The position numbers and the translations under genes are program-made. A stretch of DNA of 37,912 nucleotides, from positions 1 through 37,912 of the forward strand of contig JAKAWQ010000036.1 in NCBI GenBank assembly GCA_021816925.1, read 5' to 3'. This document shows positions 1-8,391 of the stretch, piece after piece; position 1 is the stretch's first letter; each line of letters starts with the position of its first letter. Source of the stretch: Pseudomonadota bacterium. GTDB taxonomy: Bacteria > Pseudomonadota > Alphaproteobacteria > Acetobacterales > Acetobacteraceae. The notes under the pieces are model-generated. The model was not told where the DNA came from. It worked only from the letters and a program-made list of their open reading frames with translations, and did no database searches.

Positions 1-117
1 GCTTCGGCCCAGCCGGTCACCCAACCAAACCGCTCGTCAGCTACCAGGTCCTACCGACAACTTCCTGGGTGGATCCTTCCTCCACTGGTGAACCGCGCCT
101 TTGGGGCGCACTGAGAA

Positions 118-585
118 ATGCAGGCTAAGCTCCCCGAGTTCTTCATCCGCATGCTGACGCAGCCTGGCGATCTGGTGCACGACATCTTCGCAGGGTCGAA
201 CACAACGGGGCAGGTGGCGGAGGCTGAGGGGCGCCACTGGTTGGCGTTCGAACTGTCACGCGAGTACCTAGCGGCGTCTGCTTTTCGCTTACTGAGCAGC
301 GCGAATACGTACGACGGCATGACCGATCTACACCGCCGTATCCTCGCTGGCGAAAGTATCGGTCTCAGCCGCAGCGTGACTTGCTCACCTTTAAGGCGAC
401 GGCCATGTGAAAATCCAGATTTTCCACGTGGAACACGGTGGCTGTGCTCTCGTGACGACCGATCCCGGCGCGCACATCCTGATCGACGCCGGACACAACG
501 GTACTACAAACCGGCGGCCTTCGACCCACTTTCACAACGTCGGGGCGTTGCACCTCGAACAGCTCATCGTCACCAATTACGATAA
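118..585 (+). pseudogene. C-terminal remnant of a DNA methyltransferase
   Basis: Only the tail of a DNA methyltransferase is recognisable, over about 118-372. It contains [10 protein letters not shown], then the SAM-binding motif [10 protein letters not shown], then [10 protein letters not shown]. This arrangement, with the FxGxxTT-type motif near the C-terminus, is typical of beta-class N4-cytosine/N6-adenine methyltransferases. The frame is closed by a TGA at 112-114 just before the ATG. A possible earlier piece (GGSF, about 88-100) lies in another frame, so the gene looks frameshifted as well as cut by the window edge. After about 372 the frame runs on to 585 without resemblance to the family and overlaps the next reading frame. 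The catalytic (D/S)PPY motif is not present. The remnant is very unlikely to be active. The family assignment is firm; target base and specificity cannot be read. Confidence 0.6.
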
Positions 586-862
586 GGACCACGTCAGCGA
601 CTTGCCGAATGTTTTGAACGTTGTCTCTGTCGGGATTCTTGCCGGTAGGGTCGGCCTCTGTTTTTCTGGGTTGGCGCCGCCGGGGATAGGGCGGCGGATG
701 GCAGAGGAGCTCAGGCACGAGCGAGGCGCGGGCCGATCGAGATCGCCACCTCGTACCGGGGTCCCGCTGAGCGCGCAAGGCGCGCCCGATCTGGTCCCGT
801 GGGCCGTTCGTAGAGCGGCGTGGCGTGGCGGCGTGATCACACGCCGAGATGGTTCTTCATGA
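407..862 (+). pseudogene. Truncated ComEC-like MBL-fold hydrolase
   Basis: The first 75-80 residues look like the start of an MBL-fold protein of the ComEC/Rec2-like type: a strand ending in LIDAGHN, then [14 protein letters not shown], which carries the D-x-D-H part of the metal site. The start is a GTG preceded by an AAGG ribosome site at 393-396. Resemblance stops near residue 78 (about 640), and the remaining sequence is arginine- and proline-rich with no MBL features. A complete member would need some 200 further residues including more metal ligands. The gene is therefore cut off and probably inactive. It sits directly behind the methyltransferase remnant, in the same direction, so the two may once have been neighbours in an accessory island. 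The tail overlaps the end of livF on the other strand. Confidence 0.5.
641..836. other. Unassigned stretch between accessory remnant and livF
   Basis: About 200 bases follow the point where the MBL-like reading frame loses family resemblance. I see no recognisable gene. A short GC hairpin (GCGCGC AAGG CGCGCC, about 772-787) is present but has no T tract. It may be the scar of whatever deletion removed the rest of the MBL gene. Confidence 0.3.
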
Positions 863-1535
863 CCGCGGGCTCGGCGAGCAGCGCCTTTGTCGTCCCCTCG
901 AACACCATGTGGCCGTTGTTCAGCACATAGACCCGCCGCGCGAGATCGAGGGCGGCGACGACGTTCTGCTCGACGATCACGATCGTGCGGCCTTGCGCGG
1001 CAAGCTCCCCGGCAACCGCCACGAGATCGCGCACGACGAGGGGCGCCAGTCCTTCGAACGGTTCATCGAGGAGGATGATCCGCGCATCGCGGATGAGGGC
1101 GCGCGCGATGGCTAGCATTTGCTGCTCACCACCGGAAAGGTTCCTCCCGCGCGAGCCGCGCCGTTCGCCGAGCCGGGGAAACGTTGCGTAAATTCTCTCA
1201 AAGGAGAGCGGCTTTTCCGCGGTGATGGCGGCGAGTTCGAGATTCTCGGCGACGGTCAAACTGCCGAAGATGCGCCTCTCTTCCGGAACGAGCTGAACGC
1301 CAAGCCGCGCGATCTCGAACGGCTTCAAGGCCTCGATCGGCCGGCCGGCCACGCGGATGCTGCCGCTTCCCGCGCGAAGCACGCCCATGATGGTCTTGAG
1401 GGTTGTCGTCTTGCCCGCACCATTGCGGCCGAGAAGCGCCACCACCTCGCCTTCGGCAACCGTGAGCGACACATCGAACAGGACGTGGGAGTCGCCGTAA
1501 TAGCTGTTGATGCGGTCAACTTCCAACAGACTCAT
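837..1535 (-). CDS. livF: Branched-chain-type ABC transporter ATPase LivF
   Basis: This is a 232-residue cytoplasmic ATPase of the hydrophobic/branched-chain amino acid transport family, one of the two ATPases that power a Liv importer. Walker A is GRNGAGKT (36-43), the signature is LSGGEQQ (133-139) and Walker B is ILLDEP (154-159), followed by the switch region VIVEQN where Liv-type ATPases have the H-loop. The chosen start is MSLLEV at 1535; the frame extends upstream to 1673, but that part lies inside the LivG coding sequence and does not resemble the family. It overlaps the end of the upstream LivM-LivG gene by 20 bases, so the two are very probably translated as a unit. It is the last gene of the liv operon. 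The transported compound cannot be read from the ATPase. Confidence 0.93.
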   Translation of the reverse strand: MSLLEVDRINSYYGDSHVLFDVSLTVAEGEVVALLGRNGAGKTTTLKTIMGVLRAGSGSIRVAGRPIEALKPFEIARLGVQLVPEERRIFGSLTVAENLELAAITAEKPLSFERIYATFPRLGERRGSRGRNLSGGEQQMLAIARALIRDARIILLDEPFEGLAPLVVRDLVAVAGELAAQGRTIVIVEQNVVAALDLARRVYVLNNGHMVFEGTTKALLAEPAVMKNHLGV

Positions 1536-3360
1536 GCGCGTGCAACCCTCCAAGATAGGCTTCCTGCACTGCCGGGTCGCTCTGAACCTCCGCGGGCGTG
1601 CCATGGGCGAGGAGAATCCCGTTGGCAAGCACGCTGATGCGCTGGGCGAGCTCGAAGACCGCATCCATGTCATGCTCGACGATGAGAAGTGTGGCGCGCT
1701 CGCTGAGCCTCGCGATCAGCCGCTTGGTCGCGACGCGCTCTTCCGGGCTCATGCCGGCGAGCGGCTCGTCGAGCAGCAGCACGTGCGGGCCGGCAGCAAG
1801 CGCCAGTCCGATTTCCAGCCGCCGCTTCTCTCCATAGGCAAGCGTCCCCGGCAGAAGCTCGGCGCGCGCTTCGAGACCGATGGTGGCGAGCACCGCCTCG
1901 ATCTGGCGCTCGACGGCGGGAATCGCGGTCGCGGCGGCAAGGAGGGCGGGGCGAAAAGCGCCGAGGCTGCGGGCAAGCGCGGCCACCCGCAGATTTTCGC
2001 GCACGGTGAGCCCGGCAAAGAGCTGGTTCACCTGGTAGCTCTTGCCGATGCCGGCCTGGCAGGCGCTGGTGACGCCAAGCCCCGTGATGCGCCGGCCGAA
2101 GAAGAAGACATCGCCGGAACTCGGCGGGACCTCGCCGTGCAGCATCTTGAAGAGCGTGGTCTTGCCCGCGCCATTCGGCCCGATCACCGCCTGTATCGTT
2201 CCTCGTTCCACCGTTAATGAAACATCCTGAACGGCCTTGATACCGCCGTAGCTCTTGCTGAGACCGCGCGCCTCGAGCGCCGGCGAGCGGGTGGCGTGCA
2301 CCACTGGAGCGGTGAGGGGCAGAGTTGGCGGCGCGGCGAGCGGCGATCCCGTCTCCGCGCTGCGCGCCAAGGACGTGCGCTGGCGGTGCCGCCAGAATTC
2401 CCGGAGAGAACCCGCGATGCCGCGGCGGAAGAGCGTGATGAGCAGCACGAAGATGAGCCCGAGGAGGAATTTCCAGAGGCCGCCGACACCGGGAATGCGT
2501 TGCAGATTCTGCTGCAGATAAAGCCAGACGGCGCCGCCGAGGAGCGGCCCGATCAGCGTGCCGACGCCGCCGATAATCGTCTGCGCGACGAGCTGGCCGG
2601 AGGTATCGAGCGAAAAAGCCTCGGGCGGCATGTAGCTCTGGAACACGCCGAGAAGGCCGCCCGCGAGCCCGGCATAAAGCGCGGCGATCACGAAGACCGC
2701 GAGCTTGTAACGGCCGACCGCATGGCCGAGCGCGGCCGTGCGGTCCGCGTTGTCCTTGATCGCACGCAGCACCGCGCCGAACGGGGAGTGCACGATACGC
2801 CGCGCCAACGCGAAGCCGGCGAGGAAGAATGCGCCGACGAGGGCGTCCATGCGCCAGCCGCTGGTGAAGGCAAACGCGTGCGGCCCGAGACCGAGGTGCG
2901 GTACCGGCACGCCCGGCAGCCCGTTCTCTCCGCCGGTCCAGTGGGCGAGCGGCGAGTTCTCGAGGAAGAACGAGATCTCGCCGAAGGCAAGCGTAATCAT
3001 CGCGAAATAGATGCCGACGCGGCGGAGCGCAAGCCAACCGATCAGAATGCCCCAAAGGCCGGCGGCGAGCGTACCGAACGCGAGCGCAAGCCAGACGTTG
3101 CCGATTGTGTGCGTGACGAGCAGCCAGGCCGCGACATACCCGCCGGTCCCGTAGAACGCCGCCTGGCCGAACGAGAGGAGCCCGGTGTAACCGAATAGGA
3201 GGTCGAGACCGAGCCCGAACAGGCCCCACATCAGGATGCGCCCGAACATGTCGGCGGAGCCGCCGATGAAAGGCAGAACGAAGAAGCCGCCGACAAGCGC
3301 CGCCGCAAGAGCAACTTCCGGCAAGACGGCCCGCGCGGCCACGCCGCTCCGCCCGGTCAC
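1516..3360 (-). CDS. LivM-LivG fusion: permease plus ATPase
   Basis: A 614-residue protein joins two normally separate Liv subunits. Residues 1-312 form a LivM-type inner-membrane permease with many hydrophobic segments and the LivM motif GLDLLFGYTGLLSFGQAAFY (51-70). A hydrophilic, proline- and arginine-rich linker follows (about 313-360). Residues 361-610 are a LivG-type ATPase with Walker A GPNGAGKT (394-401), then LLLDEPLAG and IVEHDMD. The start GTG lies in a GTGA overlap with the stop of livH, which indicates coupled translation. Such fusions are known in the family, where separate LivM and LivG genes are the more common form. Together with LivH, LivF and the binding protein this makes a complete importer. 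Function is secure at family level; substrate is not. Confidence 0.93.
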   Translation of the reverse strand: MTGRSGVAARAVLPEVALAAALVGGFFVLPFIGGSADMFGRILMWGLFGLGLDLLFGYTGLLSFGQAAFYGTGGYVAAWLLVTHTIGNVWLALAFGTLAAGLWGILIGWLALRRVGIYFAMITLAFGEISFFLENSPLAHWTGGENGLPGVPVPHLGLGPHAFAFTSGWRMDALVGAFFLAGFALARRIVHSPFGAVLRAIKDNADRTAALGHAVGRYKLAVFVIAALYAGLAGGLLGVFQSYMPPEAFSLDTSGQLVAQTIIGGVGTLIGPLLGGAVWLYLQQNLQRIPGVGGLWKFLLGLIFVLLITLFRRGIAGSLREFWRHRQRTSLARSAETGSPLAAPPTLPLTAPVVHATRSPALEARGLSKSYGGIKAVQDVSLTVERGTIQAVIGPNGAGKTTLFKMLHGEVPPSSGDVFFFGRRITGLGVTSACQAGIGKSYQVNQLFAGLTVRENLRVAALARSLGAFRPALLAAATAIPAVERQIEAVLATIGLEARAELLPGTLAYGEKRRLEIGLALAAGPHVLLLDEPLAGMSPEERVATKRLIARLSERATLLIVEHDMDAVFELAQRISVLANGILLAHGTPAEVQSDPAVQEAYLGGLHAHESVGS

Positions 3361-4232
3361 ACCCGCCCTTCGGAACCGAACAGGCCGCGCGGCTGGACCA
3401 CCAGAAGAAGCGCCATCACCGCATACAGCATGACATAGGAGTATTCGGCATTGAACGCGCTGGTCAGGCTGATGATCTCGCCCGCAACGAGTCCGCCGAC
3501 GACGGCGCCGGGAAACGACCCGAGCCCGCCGATCACCACCACGACGAACGATTCGGCGAGGAAGGCACCGCCCATGTCGGGATCGACCGCAACGAGCGGC
3601 GCATAGACCATGCCGGCGAACCCGGCCGCAAGCACGCCCACCGCGAACACAAGCATGAAGGTCCGGCGTACATTCACGCCGAGCATGTTCACCATCGTCG
3701 TGTCCTCGATCCCGGCCCGCACGATCAGGCCGATGCGCGTGCGGTAAAGCACGAGATAGAGAGCGAAGAGCGCGACGGCGACGATGCCGATCACTTCAAG
3801 GCGGTATTTCGGATAGAGCATGAAACCGAGCGCAACGATGCCCTGGCCCCATGCGGGCAGAGGGACGCGCTGGCTCAGACCTCCGAAGATGAAACGAACG
3901 CCCTCGACGATTAGGATGCCGATGCCGAACGTGACGAGGATCTGATCCTCGTGTGGCCGGTCGTAATAGAGGCGGATGACGACCCGCTCGATGAGAAAGC
4001 CCATCAGAAGCATAAATCCGCCGCCCGCCAGCACCATCAGGACGAAGGAATGGGTGTGGCCGAGCACGACAAAGGCGGCGTAGGCGCCCAGCATGAAGAG
4101 GGCGCCATGCGCGAAGTTGAGCACGCCGAGCGTGCCGAGCGTGATCGTGAGCCCGCTCGCCGAAAGGGCGAGAAGAGAACCGAGCGCCAGCCCGTTGAAG
4201 GCCTGCGCAAGAAGAAGGGGCAGGCCAGGCAT
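3357..4232 (-). CDS. livH: Branched-chain-type ABC transporter permease LivH
   Basis: A 291-residue integral membrane protein of the LivH permease family. It opens with LAQAFNGLALGSLLALSASG and has TLGVLNFAHGALFMLGAYAA, the characteristic first part of LivH. It also contains GLIVRAGIEDTTMVNMLGVN, the cytoplasmic loop that contacts the ATPase. About eight hydrophobic segments can be counted. It starts at an ATG 29 bases behind the substrate-binding protein gene and its stop overlaps the GTG start of the LivM-LivG gene. It would pair with the LivM half of that fusion to form the channel in the inner membrane. Length is normal for the family and no key segment is missing. Confidence 0.94.
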   Translation of the reverse strand: MPGLPLLLAQAFNGLALGSLLALSASGLTITLGTLGVLNFAHGALFMLGAYAAFVVLGHTHSFVLMVLAGGGFMLLMGFLIERVVIRLYYDRPHEDQILVTFGIGILIVEGVRFIFGGLSQRVPLPAWGQGIVALGFMLYPKYRLEVIGIVAVALFALYLVLYRTRIGLIVRAGIEDTTMVNMLGVNVRRTFMLVFAVGVLAAGFAGMVYAPLVAVDPDMGGAFLAESFVVVVIGGLGSFPGAVVGGLVAGEIISLTSAFNAEYSYVMLYAVMALLLVVQPRGLFGSEGRV

Positions 4233-4261
4233 GGCCCCCGACGCATTCGCGCTCGGTCAGA

Positions 4262-5611
4262 TCAGGTATAGGTGCCGAGCTTGCAGCCCATCAGGTCGGT
4301 CACCGGATTGATGACCTGCTCGCCCGGCACCAGCTCCACGATCTTGAAGAAATCGTCCGGGCCTTTCATCTCCGCCGGCGTCTTGCCCTGAACCACCGGA
4401 ACGGGGCGGATCATCTGATGGTCCTCGGCTCTGTACCACACCTTGCCGAGAGTGGAATCGAAAGGATCCGCCTTCGATTCTTCGAGCGTCTTGATCACCT
4501 TGACCGGATAGAAGGTGCCCGCGCGTTCGACCGCGAGCGCCCAGATATAGGTTTGCATATAGGCAATGTGCGCGCCCCAGTTCGGGTAGTACTTGTTCTT
4601 GGCGTAGAACGCCTCGACGAAGCGCTTGGCCAGCGGGAAGCGGTCCTGGAGCGTCCACCAGAAATCGAGCGTGCCGAACACGCCGCCCATGATCTTCGCA
4701 CCCGTCTCCTGCGCCTGGAACGAAGAGATGTTGGGCACGACCATCTTCATCTTCTTCAGCACGCCGAACTGGTCCGCCTGCTTGCCCGAGGCAACCGCGT
4801 CATTGCCGAACGCGACATTGACGAACACGTCCGCGCCGCTGTTCGCGATGTTGATCAACGCCGAGCTGTAATCGGCGGCACCGACCGGAACGATCTGTTT
4901 GCTGACAACCGTCCAGCCGTATTTCTTCGTGGCGGCGGAGAAACTGTCGAACACCGAAAACCCGTAAGTATAGTCGGGCACGAGATAGGCGGCCTTGCGG
5001 TTCGACCCCAGCGCCTTCGCAACCACCGGGCCGAGCGCGTGTGCCGCCATGTAGGCCGTGGGCTGCGAGCGGAAGCCGTAGCGCTGGCAATCCTTGCCGG
5101 TGGTGTCGTTCGAGCCGCTGCAGCCGACCATGTTGAGCACCTTCATCCGCTGGGCGAGCTCTTCCACCGCGATCGCGGTGGCGCTGTCCACGCAGCCGGT
5201 GATCATGATCGCCTTGTCCTGCTCGATGTACTGCGTCTCCTCCTGCACGCCGACATTGGCCTTGAGCTCGTCATCCGCGATCTTGTAGCGGATGGTCTTG
5301 CCGAGCACGCCCTTGCCCTTGAGGCCCCAGGCCGCGGGATTTGCGCCACCTGCGTTGATCTCGGCGATCGCAAGTTCATAGCCGAGCGCATGGTCTTTGC
5401 CGTCTGCCGAATAGGCGCCGGTGAGCGGGGACGTAATGCCGACAAACACGGAATCCCCGCTCACCCCGGCGGGAAACGTGCCGAGAGGCGGGAAACCCGC
5501 TGCCTCTGCGGGCTGCGGGACGGCGAGGGGCAGGCTGAGCGCGCCGCCTGCCGCAAGACCTGCCGCCAGCACCGATCGCCGCCCGAGCGCCGGGTGTTGC
5601 CGATTTTTCAT
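4262..5611 (-). CDS. Periplasmic substrate-binding protein of the Liv-type importer
   Basis: A 449-residue periplasmic ligand-binding protein (Peripla_BP_6/LivK-like). It begins with a twin-arginine type leader (RRSVLAAG and a hydrophobic stretch ending near AEAAG), so it is probably exported folded. The mature part starts FVGITSPLTGAYSADGKDHA, the usual first strand and ligand loop, and includes DYTYGFSVFDSF at the domain boundary. The start has a good GGGAGG ribosome site. It is first in the liv gene set and 75 bases behind the CoA-transferase gene. It is longer than classical LivK (about 370). Related proteins bind amino acids, amides, aromatic acids or short organic acids, so I do not assign a ligand. 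The acyl-CoA-related neighbours hint at an organic acid, which is inference. Confidence 0.88.
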   Translation of the reverse strand: MKNRQHPALGRRSVLAAGLAAGGALSLPLAVPQPAEAAGFPPLGTFPAGVSGDSVFVGITSPLTGAYSADGKDHALGYELAIAEINAGGANPAAWGLKGKGVLGKTIRYKIADDELKANVGVQEETQYIEQDKAIMITGCVDSATAIAVEELAQRMKVLNMVGCSGSNDTTGKDCQRYGFRSQPTAYMAAHALGPVVAKALGSNRKAAYLVPDYTYGFSVFDSFSAATKKYGWTVVSKQIVPVGAADYSSALINIANSGADVFVNVAFGNDAVASGKQADQFGVLKKMKMVVPNISSFQAQETGAKIMGGVFGTLDFWWTLQDRFPLAKRFVEAFYAKNKYYPNWGAHIAYMQTYIWALAVERAGTFYPVKVIKTLEESKADPFDSTLGKVWYRAEDHQMIRPVPVVQGKTPAEMKGPDDFFKIVELVPGEQVINPVTDLMGCKLGTYT

Positions 5612-5686
5612 GTTCGCAGCCTCCCTTTGAGTTAATCCCTCGACAATTTAATATCCTCTCGCCCGTTCGGGCGCCAGAGGGAAAGC
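5612..5686 (-). promoter_or_regulatory. Leader of the liv operon with small inverted repeat
   Basis: The 75-base gap between the CoA-transferase stop and the binding-protein start holds a perfect 5-bp inverted repeat (GCCCG TT CGGGC, 5661-5672) and an AT-rich patch (about 5648-5655) downstream of it in the reading direction, before the GGGAGG ribosome site. This could be a promoter with an operator, but I see no clear -35/-10 pair. The genes may equally be transcribed from further upstream. Confidence 0.3.
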
Positions 5687-7072
5687 TCACTCGGCCCAGC
5701 GTGCGGGATCCGTGCCCGGCGGCACCGCCGGCCGGTCGTGGCAAAGCGGACTTGCCGGCATCCGCGCCGCCGGGCGAACCACAGAGAGGCGGCCGAAGCC
5801 CGACTCTACCTCGTCCAGCCGATCCGCCACGTCCTCGATGCCGGGATCGGCGCAGGCGAAGCCGTCGGCGACGCGGCCGAGAGAACGCAGCCAGAGACCC
5901 GTGCGCGCAAGCGAGACGCGAACACGCCAGCTTCCGCCCTCGGCGGCCCGCCGCAGCAGCGCGGCCATGATGCCGAACGCAAGCAATTGACCGGAGGCGT
6001 GATCGAGCGCCTGCGCGGGCAGCGGCTTCGGCGTCTCTTCGCCGGCGGCAGCGGCCTCGGCATCGTTGAACCCGCTCGCCGTCTGCACCAGGCTGTCAAA
6101 GCCACGCCGGTTTGCCCACGGCCCACGGAATCCGTAAGCCGACAGTGTGGCGCAGATAATTCCGGGATGGAGCTGCATAATCTCCTCCGTCCCGAAGCCG
6201 AGCCGATCGAGCGCGCCGGGACGGTAGGATTGCACGAACACGTCGGCCCCGCCTACGAGCTTCGCGAGCGTTGCACGCCCCTCGGCATCGCGAAGATCAA
6301 GAGAGGCGGAGCGCTTGCCGCGGCTCGTGTCGATCAGGAGCGGGACCATTTGCGGCAAATAGGGTGCGGTGATTGCCAGCACCTCGGCGCCGTGCGCCGC
6401 CAGCGTCCGGCCGGCTACGGGGCCCGCGATCACGCGCGTCAGGTCGAGCACAGAGAGTCCCGCAAGCGGTCGGGAAGCCGCCGCCGGCACCACCGGCGGC
6501 CCATCTCCCAACCGCTCGATCGCAACCACAGGCTGTTCGCCGAGAGCCCTTCCCTCGGGGCTGCCGTCCCATTCGGCAAAGGAGCGGAGCCACGCGACCG
6601 CGAGCCCCGCATCGGTTGCCACGCGGTCGAATTCCGTGGCGCTCCATTGCGCAAGCGCCCGCGCCACTGCCGCCCGTTCGTGCACGCTGCCGAGCAGCTT
6701 CAGAACGCCGTCGCGATGGTGCGGGAAGTTGGTGTGCAGGCGCACCCAGCCATCGGCCGTGCGGTAGAGGCCCGCGATCGCATCCCAAAGATCGGGCGGC
6801 GGAGCACCGTTCACTCGAAGATAGCGTTCGGAACGGAATTCGATCGCGGCGTCGCGAAGCGCGATCTCGACCGCCCCGGCAGGACCGCCGCGGCGCAGCA
6901 GAAGCGTGGCCGCAGCCAGAGCAGCCGCGGCGATGCTCACCGCCGCCGCCGTTCCGACCGCAAAGGAAGAAGGCAGCACAGGGTCCGCGCCGTGGAACGC
7001 AATCCCGGCCAGTGCCTCCTCGGGAAGCCCGGCTTCGCGCCAGAGTCCCGCCAGCGCCGCCTCGGGTGTCAC
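5687..7072 (-). CDS. Family III CoA-transferase (CaiB/BaiF type)
   Basis: A 461-residue cytoplasmic enzyme of the CaiB/BaiF/formyl-CoA transferase family, which moves CoA between carboxylic acids. The clearest part lies in the second half: LSVLDLTRVIAGPVAGRTLA, the family's N-terminal CoA-binding fold, then DLRDAEGRATLAKLVGGADV, then VQSYRPGALDRLGFG. The usual catalytic Asp region is present as LDLRDAEG. The first 200 residues resemble the smaller domain of the family, so the order is small domain then main domain. The start is a GTG in a GTGA overlap with the xthA stop. A longer upstream reading frame exists but only runs antisense-like through xthA and the FAH gene. Donor and acceptor acids are unknown. 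Confidence 0.8.
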   Translation of the reverse strand: MTPEAALAGLWREAGLPEEALAGIAFHGADPVLPSSFAVGTAAAVSIAAAALAAATLLLRRGGPAGAVEIALRDAAIEFRSERYLRVNGAPPPDLWDAIAGLYRTADGWVRLHTNFPHHRDGVLKLLGSVHERAAVARALAQWSATEFDRVATDAGLAVAWLRSFAEWDGSPEGRALGEQPVVAIERLGDGPPVVPAAASRPLAGLSVLDLTRVIAGPVAGRTLAAHGAEVLAITAPYLPQMVPLLIDTSRGKRSASLDLRDAEGRATLAKLVGGADVFVQSYRPGALDRLGFGTEEIMQLHPGIICATLSAYGFRGPWANRRGFDSLVQTASGFNDAEAAAAGEETPKPLPAQALDHASGQLLAFGIMAALLRRAAEGGSWRVRVSLARTGLWLRSLGRVADGFACADPGIEDVADRLDEVESGFGRLSVVRPAARMPASPLCHDRPAVPPGTDPARWAE

Positions 7073-7887
7073 ACCCTCAATTCCACGACGACCGGAACGT
7101 GGTCGGAGGCGAGTTTCCAATCGCGCGCATCCTTGAGCACGGACTGCCGGATGAGGGCGCCTGCAAGATCGTTGGAAACCCAAACGTGATCGAGCCGGCG
7201 GCCACGATCGGAGGCGCGCCAGTCGCGGTTCCGGTACGACCACCAGGTAAAGAGTTTTTGCGGCTCGGGGACGAAATGGCGCACAGCGTCCGTGAACCCG
7301 GTGGCCTGCCAGGCCGCAAGCGCTTCCGTCTCGACAGGCGTGTGGCTCACCACGTCGAGAAGCTGGCGATGGCTCCAGACATCGTTTTCGAGCGGCGCGA
7401 CATTGAGATCTCCCGCCAGCACGGTCCGTGTAAATTTGCCGCGTGCAACGAAATATTTCCGCGCCTCGGCAAGGAATGCCAGCTTGTGGGCAAATTTCTC
7501 GTTCTTGCTGGGGTCGGGCACGTCCCCGCCTGCGGGGACGTAGAAATTGTGCAATTCGAGCGGGCCACCCGGGAGATCGAGCACAACCGCAAGGTGCCGG
7601 CAGTCGCGCTTGCCGCACCAGTCGGGCGACTCCTGCATCGTTTCGATCGGAATGCGCGAGAAAATTGCAACGCCGTTGTAGCTCTTCATCCCGCGCCGGT
7701 AAAAATGCGGAAATCCGAGTGCCGGAGGCAGAAGTTCGGGAAAGAGTTCGTCCGGAACCTTGGTCTCCTGCAGGCAGAGAATGTCGGACTCGACTGCTTC
7801 GACAACCGCCGCAAGCTCCCGCTGCCGCAGGCGCAGCGAATTGATGTTCCAGGTGGCAACGCGGAGCCTGCGCCGGCGCGGTGCCAT
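7069..7887 (-). CDS. xthA: Exodeoxyribonuclease III
   Basis: A 272-residue DNA-repair nuclease of the ExoIII/AP-endonuclease family, which cuts at abasic sites and removes 3' blocking groups. The catalytic landmarks are in order: ATWNINSLRLR (Asn14), LCLQETK (Glu41), then YNGVAIFSR, AGDLNVAP (metal- and base-contacting Asp/Asn), RLDHVWVS and SDHVPVVVEL (catalytic Asp-His). Length is normal. Its ATG overlaps the stop of the FAH-family gene by one base and its stop overlaps the start of the CoA-transferase gene, so it is embedded in that operon even though its role is unrelated. Confidence 0.95.
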   Translation of the reverse strand: MAPRRRRLRVATWNINSLRLRQRELAAVVEAVESDILCLQETKVPDELFPELLPPALGFPHFYRRGMKSYNGVAIFSRIPIETMQESPDWCGKRDCRHLAVVLDLPGGPLELHNFYVPAGGDVPDPSKNEKFAHKLAFLAEARKYFVARGKFTRTVLAGDLNVAPLENDVWSHRQLLDVVSHTPVETEALAAWQATGFTDAVRHFVPEPQKLFTWWSYRNRDWRASDRGRRLDHVWVSNDLAGALIRQSVLKDARDWKLASDHVPVVVELRV

Positions 7888-8207
7888 CAGACGATCTTCG
7901 TTCGCACGCCGCCCACCCCCTCCACCTCTCCTTCGAGTCCGTCGCCTCGCCCGACGGCGGCCACGCCGGCCGGCGTTCCTGTGAAGATGAGATCGCCCGG
8001 CGCAAGCTGCACCAGGCGCGAGAGGTGGGCGGGGATCCGAACCGCGAGGCGCGCTTCTTCTTCATAAAGCCGGCCGACGCGCTGGTGCCCGGTGTAGTTT
8101 CGCCCGACGCAAAAGACGCGGCGCACGGAAAACCGGCCATTTCCAATGACGGGCACGGCGATCACCGGAGGTGGAGCGATGACATATCCATCCTTGAATT
8201 CCGGCAT
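7887..8207 (-). pseudogene. FAH-family hydrolase gene, internally inverted and shortened
   Basis: The two ends match the fumarylacetoacetate hydrolase family: the start MPEFKDGYVI with VFCVGRNYTGH, and the end LAPGDLIFTGTPAGV with EGEVEGVGG. The protein is only 106 residues, whereas the family has about 210-230 or more. The middle is not FAH-like on the coding strand, but the opposite strand at 8010-8087 reads AREVGGDPNREARFFFIKPA, the segment that should follow GRNY. Flipping this 78-bp block restores a continuous family sequence. About 100 residues, including metal ligands, are absent. The block is bounded by CACCAGGCGCG and CGCGCTGGTG. It was probably first gene of the operon with xthA and the CoA-transferase. 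A local assembly error is an alternative to true decay. Confidence 0.75.
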
Positions 8208-8369
8208 GCTGGGACTCCTGTGCAAGTCGCCGCAAGTGACGTGGGCTGTCTTCGCCCGTCAAGGGGTAAGCGTCGGGGAATGCTCGCGCGGGGTCGTCCG
8301 AGCGGCGCGGCCGCGCGTCCCCGCCCCGCGGCTGGAGCGGTGCAGTGCAAAATCCTTGATCTCACATCC

Positions 8370-8388
8370 CCGCGGCATTTCGCCGCGG
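8370..8388. terminator. Hairpin immediately after ampG
   Basis: CCGCGGC, a 5-base loop and GCCGCGG form a strong stem 4 bases beyond the ampG stop codon. A TTTT run follows on the plus strand only; on the minus strand, the direction of ampG, there is no T tract. It may still block transcription or protect the 3' end of the dpp-ampG message. Confidence 0.4.
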
Positions 8389-8391
8389 TTT

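Noticed and set aside
7073-8146. N-terminal extension of the CoA-transferase frame
   Set aside because: It runs through xthA and the FAH-family gene in another frame, and the GTGA overlap at 7069-7072 gives a better start.
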